DNA of 64,000 bases from contig CP071495.1 of NCBI GenBank assembly GCA_017354895.1, positions 3,145,001 through 3,209,000 of the forward strand. The letters are read 5' to 3'. This document shows positions 57,500 through 64,000 of the stretch, piece after piece; positions within the stretch are counted from its first letter, which is position 1, and each line of letters starts with the position of its first letter. Source of the DNA: Podospora comata (lineage: Eukaryota > Ascomycota > Sordariomycetes > Sordariales > Podosporaceae). A model generated the notes under the pieces. The model was not told where the DNA came from. It saw only the letters and a list, made by a program, of their open reading frames with translations, and made no database searches. The position numbers were made by a program, and so were the translations under genes.

Positions 57500-59362
57500 A
57501 TGCGCGGCCAAGGCCTTTGGGAGTGCACCTCTTGTGTGGTGCTGACCTTTTCGGCGCTGCTGGGGCAGGATGTTCTGGTCTCAGCGTCACACATGGGGAG
57601 AAACCCACTGCAGCAGATCCAACAATTGCAACAGCAGAGGAGGGATGGCGATGTCGTTCACAGGGTTCCAAAGGCCCAAATTACACCCCCACCGGTGGTG
57701 CGAGGCGATGTGTTACGGAGGCTGGAGGGTGCGACTTGCGCCACAGAACACCATATGTGCCCCCCGGAGATGAATGGCGGCTGCTGTCCAGATCGATATG
57801 CGTGTGCATTTGACTCGTGTTATGCGACTACGGCTGCGCCCACGACGGCATGTGGGAAGGCAAATTATTTTGCGTGTGCTGATTCTGCACGTGAGTAATA
57901 AACCGGCGCCAGTGAAGCTCAGGGGGTGTGATGCTAACATGGTATGATAGTTGGGGGATGCTGTCCAGTTGGATATATCTGCGGAGAAAGAAAATGCGAG
58001 CCACCTGCTGACGCCAGCGCTCAAGAGACAAACTGTCCAGCAAGCTACACCTTGTGCCCAGCAAGTGCCAGTTTTGGGTGTTGCAAAGAAGGCTACGCAT
58101 GTGCAATCAATGGCTGTTACAAGACCGAACCGTACGGTACGACTGTCGTCCGAACATTTACATCGACTTCCAGCGGATCAGTCCTCCTCACGACTGCGAC
58201 TATCACCAGTACTGCCACACCATCAGCCCCGGTAGGTGTGCCTGCATCGGAAAATGCCAAGACAGTGGTCAAGTTCATCCCAACCTCGGTCCCCAAGATT
58301 GCGGCGATTCAGCCAACCGAGCCGGCGAGTGGCGGTGGGCTCAGCGGAGGAGCCATCGGTGGTATTGTGGCCGGGATAGTGATCTTGCTTGTCGTCGTTG
58401 TTGCCGCCGCATTCTTCATCATCCGACGTGTGAACAAGGTCCGTGATGAGATCGTCGAGTCAAAGAAGGGGGGATCAGACATGCCAAAGTCGCATTCCAA
58501 AACTGCATCGCAAGTCCATCAGATGGAAGTGGACGGTGGCCAGCTCCACTACAACCCTCCCTATGAAGACGACATTGGTATTGATTCACTTATACAAAGC
58601 AACACCTCTGCAGCCGGCACGCCTGCACCTTTCTACGACCCCAACAGCAACAACCGCGGACGGTCCGAATCCAACCCCGCAGGAGGCTTCACACCCTCTC
58701 CCAACATGTTCCCCACCTACGATGAACCCAACCGCTCCCGCCATGCCAGTCCGGAGCCCGACCCTGGATGGTTCGACAGTGGCAATGTGCCCCCAGGCGC
58801 AGGTGTTCAGAATAACCAACCCATGAGGCCGGCACCTATCCGGCAAAACAGTGGTTCTCAAGGGGACGCCTACGGCAACTACCAATACACGCAGTACACG
58901 CCTTATTCACACAATCGAAACCAATCCGACGCCTCGGAGCTCTCAGCCGACGGCGGCTCTGACCGCGGTGGTGCTTCTCCTCATATCATCCCTGAGCTCG
59001 CCGCGTCTGGCGGATTTGCTGCGGAACTACCCGGCCAGCACGGAGTGAGGAGCAGGTCAAGCAGCAATACTAGCGCCAGGGGACAATATCGGAATCATCC
59101 TATGCACCACTCCAGACAACGGAGCGACAGCAACATGAGTGATGGGCAACAGGGGGTGCCACAAGGTGGGGCGCAAGGGCTAGGACTGAGCCCGCTCGAC
59201 GAAGAGGGAACTGATATACATGGATACTATGGACGAAGAGACCAACAGGCTGGACAAACAGCAGCGGGGCTAGGCGAGGTGGAATGGGACATGAGTAGTC
59301 CGGTCGACCCGGGCTATGTTCCAAGACCATACCCCAAGGATCAGCCCGGTGGCGGCAGGTAG
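57500..59362 (+). CDS. cysteine-rich single-pass membrane protein, sensor-like
   Basis: Exons 57500-57890 and 57951-59362 (60-nt intron, GTGAGT, ATGCTAACA, GATAG) give 600 residues. A hydrophobic N-terminus (CTSCVVLTFSALLG) is a likely signal peptide. Three related cysteine modules follow: GGCCPDRYACAFDSCY, GGCCPVGYICGERKCEP (starting at the splice) and FGCCKEGYACAINGCY. A Ser/Thr-rich stalk (TSTSSGSVLLTTATITSTA) and one transmembrane helix, GGIVAGIVILLVVVVAAAFF at about 261-285, lead to RRVNKVRDE and a ~310-residue disordered Ser/Asn/Gln/Pro-rich cytoplasmic tail ending RPYPKDQPGGGR. The layout matches fungal wall-stress sensors of the Wsc/Mid type in architecture, though the cysteine modules are not the WSC domain. 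Function inferred from layout only. Confidence 0.88.
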
Positions 59363-61691
59363 ATTTGTTTCGTGACGCAACAACTGAGAGGAGGGTGTTT
59401 CGTTATTTCTGTTGCTGGAAATGGGCGGTAGGTGGCGGTAAAGGACAGTCGTTTCTGCATATCATACCCGAGTATGGATTCATGGCGTTTTCGTTGCACT
59501 GGGAGTACTGGCGTTTTCGGGTTCCCTTTTCACCTCGGACAAGAACACAACTGGTTATACAAGGCAGGAATGGCAAGGAAAGATATATACACTAGCAGGT
59601 TGCTTTTATACCTGCGATGACGTTTTTTTCTGGGTGGCTTGAGTTCAGTCTCACAAGTGCATTATTGCTTTCAAATACCTTCTAGTATATACTATACCTA
59701 CTTTACCTACTTTACCTTCGTTGACAACAGCCATCACATCATATCTTCCACCTCGAACCCGAATACGACGACCATCAACATACAAATACTACATACATGC
59801 TATTTTTAACCGGCTGGGTGTTTTTTGTCTCTACGCAGTATTAATGCTTTTCTCTCCCCCGCCCCACAGTTCATGAACTTTTTCGGTAGCGGATATGCAA
59901 CGTTGGTTACTCTTCCGCCCTGTCAAGATGGATCATACACTATGTAGGTACCTGTATATCTCATTAGCGCGGGGGATTTGACACGGCTCGCTTGTTTCTG
60001 AAGGTTGGCAGGGCAAGGGGGTGATCGATCAAGTATGTGCAATTTATCCTGTATAATCCCGCCTCGCTACCCAAAGCTTGATTTTTGCGCGGGAATTGAG
60101 GACGGCAGTTGAGCCTCTTTGTTTTTTTGCGGACCATAGTAAACTTCACATGTTGTGGTTGTGTGTGTTGAGATGGCTGTGAAGTTGCCAATGATGTCAA
60201 CAACAGATGGTAACAAGGGATATGTGGTAGGTATATGGAAGGAACAGAACGGTTTGGATTTACGGATTGGTCGATATGCATTTCGCATTCATGCTGGCGT
60301 CCGATAGATGGGGGTCTAGAACGATATGGGTTGTCTACTTGCGATGAAGCCTCGTTCGTCACCGACAATAATATCAGAAAGAGACGAAGTTTAGACAGAC
60401 ACCAGGTTGAGCAAAAGGGCTCAAATCTGCATCACCACTACCTACACAGACTGCTCGAGATACCTACCTATCCAGCTCACTGTTCACCCGCCTTACTCAC
60501 CGTTTCCCCCAGGATTTTGAAACCTGGGCAGACACCATACTCGCAAGCTTCGCCCAGGAAAGCTCTCGGAACCAGGCTCCGAGAAAAACATACTGTGGCG
60601 TCACTGGGCATACTGGTATTCCTTCACACGCGCTCCCTCCCCACCCTCACCGTCACAGCTACCTACTGCCCAGCCTCCTTCCCTTTTTCTTTTCGGATGA
60701 GTGACAAACGGTGATAGAAAGTTTTGGTTTTGGGTTTGGTTCCACCTTACCCGCTGCCCTGACCTGCCCGCCCCGGCCGCCCCTGGCTGCGCAACATTAG
60801 GTACACACATACATACATATATACATACATACATTCGGCAAGAGAGACCCGAGGATCCCTGGGGGGCGAGGGTGGTTGGCCGGATAGTTTTCCGAATGGG
60901 ATCTTGTTTTACAGAGTACATACATACATGATTTATTATATCCTGCCGCGACGAGGTTCATACCGGTAGATATAGGGTGTTTGAATATAGGGTCAATCAA
61001 TACCGGCGGTTGAAAGAGATTTGTTGATTAGGTAGGTGTGTACAAAAGTCGTCCGGAGGTGGAATTGGGTTAGCTTCGAAAACACCCATCGTGATGCGCT
61101 CACTGTACATACATGGGAAGGGGGGCCTTTGTGTGAATGGGGGCCAAGTTGGTTCGGATGGTAGGAACGGGGAAAGTGACTGCGGCGCGGTTGGAAGCTT
61201 GGTTTTTTTGGTTGAGTGTGGGCTTGGCTTGGGTTGGTTTGGAAGGGTGGTCCGTGGTGGTGGTGGGTGAAGCTATCGCGAAAGTACCAAAACACAACCA
61301 GTCACATTGTTTGATGTGTATTTTGAGATTCAAAATTCCAACCTGTTTTCTTTGTTGATCACGTCCACGTTGCAAGTGAATCGATGATTTTCTTCTACTA
61401 TCCTCCCGGACCTCACCGGACGGGAACCATCAACATCAGACCAGGGGCGAGAGAGAGGCACAGCACTCATCGAGATTTGATCTCCCCTTGTCAGCGGCGG
61501 GCATCACCAACACATACAATATCCCATGCGTGTGCAAACCCCCGACTTCCCTCAAGTGTAATTACCTATCCAAGTCACCAAAAGGCACAAGCAAAACCCT
61601 CCCCGTTCATATACCCATCCCCTGCCTCTCCTTAACCCCATCCAACCTCTTTCCCACCACCTCTTTGTCTAGGTGTATAACTCCATCCAAA
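59363..61691. other. 2.3-kb intergenic region
   Basis: 3' UTR of the membrane protein, then sequence with no recognisable gene; ACAT repeats near 60803. Confidence 0.4.
60803..60834 (+). repeat. ACAT microsatellite
   Basis: Seven or so ACAT units with one ATAT interruption. Confidence 0.88.
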
Positions 61692-62237
61692 ATGAAACTC
61701 CTCCCTCTATTACTCCTCCCATTACCAGCAGCGACAGCCCTCTTCAACCCCGGGGGGCACTTCTACCCCCTCCTCCACCGCGCCTCCTGCCACGGCAACA
61801 ACTGCAACCGCGCAGTAACAGGCACAGGAGCCCACCTCCCCCCCCTAACCCAACGCTCAGCCGATTGTCGGTCTTTTCTTCTCACAACCGTCACCCCAGC
61901 AGCGACGTATGTCCCGTCCCCCTCACCCGTTTCCATTCCACATCCCACTGATTACAAATCCCAACCTAGGACAATAACAAAAACAGTCGAGCCAACACCC
62001 GGCGCTAGACTCCTGAGACGAGATGAACTGGAGGAAATTGAAAAAAGGAATGAGGTGATGGCGAGACAGGCAACGATAACACCGACCAGGGTTCCATCTT
62101 GGGTTGGTGGGAACTGCGGGAGCGGGCCCGACGAGTTCAGGACGGGGTGCTTGTGCTTTGGGGTTACGGGTGGTGTTAGTACTGCGCCTAGGAGGACTGT
62201 GACTGTTACCGAGACGTTGGATTGGTGCGAGGAGTAG
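61692..62237 (+). CDS. small secreted cysteine-containing protein
   Basis: Exons 61692-61906 and 61970-62237 give 160 residues; the intron (63 nt, GTATGT donor, CCTAG acceptor) is a multiple of three and open, so retention would also be readable. [20 protein letters not shown] is a clear signal peptide. The mature protein has seven cysteines (SCHGNNC, DC, NC, GCLC, WC), a Thr/Val stretch TPAATTITKTVEP typical of fungal cell-surface proteins, and LLRRDELEEIEKR, where LLRRDE looks like a dibasic Kex2-type processing region. No known domain. Candidate effector-like or wall protein; function unknown. Confidence 0.75.
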   Translation: MKLLPLLLLPLPAATALFNPGGHFYPLLHRASCHGNNCNRAVTGTGAHLPPLTQRSADCRSFLLTTVTPAATYVPSPSPVSIPHPTDYKSQPRTITKTVEPTPGARLLRRDELEEIEKRNEVMARQATITPTRVPSWVGGNCGSGPDEFRTGCLCFGVTGGVSTAPRRTVTVTETLDWCEE

Positions 62238-62988
62238 CTTTCTGCTCCCTTCATGACACGGGGATGTGAGGAATTGGGAATGATGGTCATGGAATGGGGG
62301 CTGGAAAGAGATAGCTTGCTGTACATGAAACGAGGGAAGTTGTAAGAACGTTAATCGTAATAGAAAAACACGGATGAGGTTAATTGGGGACGATAAGGTA
62401 GATGATGATGGCTCATACCTGCTGAGTATAAAGTTGGCTTTGGACTGTATAAGATGTAGAATCAGATGTGATGCCACATCTTCTTTCTTCTACACACACA
62501 CAACCAAACAAACCCAACCATCTTTTCCTTTGTCATTGAAGTGGAACTCAGGTGTACACCTACGGCGAAGGAAATCACACCCTGTTGGTTCACAAGCCCA
62601 AAGCTCCAACACTGTCAGCGTTGATTGTTGCTCAGCACGAGAAGAAACCAAAACAATTGCCCCTAACCGACTTGGCAGGCAAAAGTGGAGGTGTTTCCAG
62701 CCCCGACTTGGACAACAGACCCGGTAAGTGTTATCAAGATCCAGTCTTACAGCGCTCTTGCTTCTTTGTCGTACAAGTATCAGGTGGTTTTCAGTGTTTG
62801 CAACTCTTTCTTGCCCATGATAACTTGGTTCAGCATGAGAAGTGGTCCAACGCTGGATATCATTCTTATCGCTGTCACCAAACCCACCAAAACACCAAAC
62901 CGAATATCAAAACCCATAATTTTACACAGCCTTACGACCATAATCCCGCACCCAAGTCTAAACCATATGTACACCCCCTCATCCCCTC
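62238..62988. other. region between convergent secreted-protein and ndc1 genes
   Basis: Mostly unassigned. Contains a coding-like stretch at 62552-62716 listed separately. The right edge is the ndc1 3' UTR. Confidence 0.4.
62552..62716 (+). other. short coding-like stretch, unassigned
   Basis: Frame reads YTYGEGNHTLLVHKPKAPTL, then AQHEKKPKQLPLTDLAGKSG, ending before GTAAGT at 62724. Preceded by AACTCAG. It could be an internal exon of a small or broken gene; a second protein-like string (SFLPMITWFSMRSGPTLDII) follows in another frame near 62810. No family recognised. Confidence 0.25.
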
Positions 62989-64000
62989 CTACCTCAACCG
63001 CCTCCCCATCACCTCCTCCTCCGTCATCTTCACCCCCGCCGCCGCCGTCTCCCCCCCAGCCAACCTCAACCGCCTCCCCTTCACCTCCTTCTCCTCCTCC
63101 CTGACAGCCTTCTTCACCCCGGCCGCCTCCTTCGCCAACCTCAAATCCCCCAAACTCAACCCAACATCCCTAGCATAATCCCCAAACCCGTCCACCACCC
63201 CCCTCAGACTCCACCTCAACCCTTCCAATATCTCCTCCACCTCCCTCGACTCCCTCCGCCCCTCCACATCCGTCCAGCTAACCACCACCCCCTCCCTGAA
63301 ACCCTCCACCTTCCTCACCAACCCCGTCAAGGTCCTCACCAACCCCGCCACATCCCTCTGCACATACCCATACTTGTCCTCCTGCAAACTCCTCACCGCC
63401 AGCCCACTAAGCGCAAAAGCAGCGTTCGCATACAGGCTCACCTCCCCAAACGGCTCCCCCAGCAGCACCTTTGCCACCCCTCTGCGGTACGTCTGTCTAA
63501 ACGGCCAACCAAACGGGCTCTCTACAAACTTGGTCGCAAAGTCCTTGGCCAAACCCTCCGTGTCGTCCGTCCCCGTGGCCTGCTTCTGGGCCTTGATCAG
63601 CTCCTCCTTGGCAAACTCGGTGATTTTCCTCGCTCGCGGACTAAGCTGCGACGGCTGCCCCGGATCGGTAGCAATTTTCCCCACCGTCCGCTCGATCGCC
63701 TCCCGGTAGCCCCTTCTCTGGGGAGAAGGCTGAAAGACCTCCTCGTCTCTGGGGACCGTTTCAGTGAGACGTTTCTTTTCAGGGGCCCTGTTTCGGTCGA
63801 GATCCAACGCCGGATCCGGGACGGTGGGTTTGCCGTACTTTTCATAGTTGTCGATTCTTGTTTCAATCTGCTTGAGGACGTCGATGCAGATCTTGTAGAT
63901 CTGGGACCACATGGGCCCGTTCTTGCGGTCAATGTCCTCGTAGATGGCCTTGCGGCGGTCGGGGAAGTCGCGAGCGATGTAGGCTAGTTCCCACATGGCA
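62989..64000 (-). CDS. ndc1: nucleoporin Ndc1 C-terminal domain (5' end off window)
   Basis: About 336 residues, running off the right edge. Ndc1 is a membrane nucleoporin needed to insert nuclear pores and, in fungi, spindle pole bodies. The visible part begins within LWELAYIARDFPDRRKAIYE-type sequence, then DRKNGPMWSQIYKICIDVLK, a disordered linker, KITEFAKEELIKAQKQ, SPFGWPFRQTYRRGVAKVLL, GEPFGEVSLYANAAFALSGL and a conserved helical end EEILEGLRWSLRGVVDGFGD, YARDVGLSLGDLRL. The tail repeats a short GRRLR motif. Transmembrane helices of Ndc1 lie beyond the window. Assignment rests on remembered family features of the Ndc1/Nup C-terminal region. Confidence 0.82.
   Translation of the reverse strand, partial: AMWELAYIARDFPDRRKAIYEDIDRKNGPMWSQIYKICIDVLKQIETRIDNYEKYGKPTVPDPALDLDRNRAPEKKRLTETVPRDEEVFQPSPQRRGYREAIERTVGKIATDPGQPSQLSPRARKITEFAKEELIKAQKQATGTDDTEGLAKDFATKFVESPFGWPFRQTYRRGVAKVLLGEPFGEVSLYANAAFALSGLAVRSLQEDKYGYVQRDVAGLVRTLTGLVRKVEGFREGVVVSWTDVEGRRESREVEEILEGLRWSLRGVVDGFGDYARDVGLSLGDLRLAKEAAGVKKAVREEEKEVKGRRLRLAGGETAAAGVKMTEEEVMGRRLR

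Overview
This window is nuclear DNA of a filamentous ascomycete, most likely Sordariales (Podosporaceae/Chaetomiaceae type; inferred from gene content and style, not from a database). The signs are short introns (mostly 50-110 nt) with GTRAGT-like donors, CTRAC branch points and YAG acceptors; G/C-biased third codon positions; two Zn2Cys6 regulators; many poly-Q/H/T/A tracts; and one AT-rich, TpA-rich island of the kind left by repeat-induced point mutation (RIP). I see no tRNA, rRNA, CRISPR or bacterial-type feature.

Left part (1-31 kb) is a dense housekeeping block on both strands: 3' part of SEC31 (COPII coat), a PITH-domain protein, Jlp2/CCDC25 (minus), mitochondrial uL3m (MRPL9), COA1 (minus), two unknown four-helix membrane proteins, RFC1 (minus, clamp loader), mitochondrial uL16m (MRPL16), cytosolic eL15 (RPL15, minus), a PSP1-domain protein (minus), then a 6-kb gene-free stretch holding the AT-rich island, then NFU1 (minus) and a HIT-type zinc finger protein. 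Four of these (uL3m, COA1, uL16m, NFU1) serve mitochondrial gene expression, respiratory assembly or Fe-S delivery. Jlp2/uL3m, COA1/membrane protein, RFC1/uL16m and NFU1/HIT are head-to-head pairs with shared promoter regions.

Middle and right part (31-64 kb) is sparser and more regulatory: a low-complexity unknown protein (minus), a large Ras-GEF with an N-terminal Ras-like P-loop domain, a 1113-residue Zn2Cys6 factor, a phenol-hydroxylase-type FAD monooxygenase facing a second Zn2Cys6 factor tail to tail (a possible catabolic gene plus regulator), a cysteine-rich single-pass membrane protein resembling a cell-surface sensor, a small secreted cysteine-containing protein, and the C-terminal part of the nucleoporin Ndc1 (minus, running off the window). 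Intergenic spaces of 1-6 kb hold mainly microsatellites.

The most unusual observations concern gene structure: a probable one-nucleotide exon in jlp2, a zinc cluster assembled across 13-nt and 10-nt microexons, a coding-like in-frame extension of about 124 codons behind the stop of the Ras-GEF, and two host genes (HIT zinc finger, Ras-GEF) whose reading frame shifts inside C- or G-runs where no intron fits.
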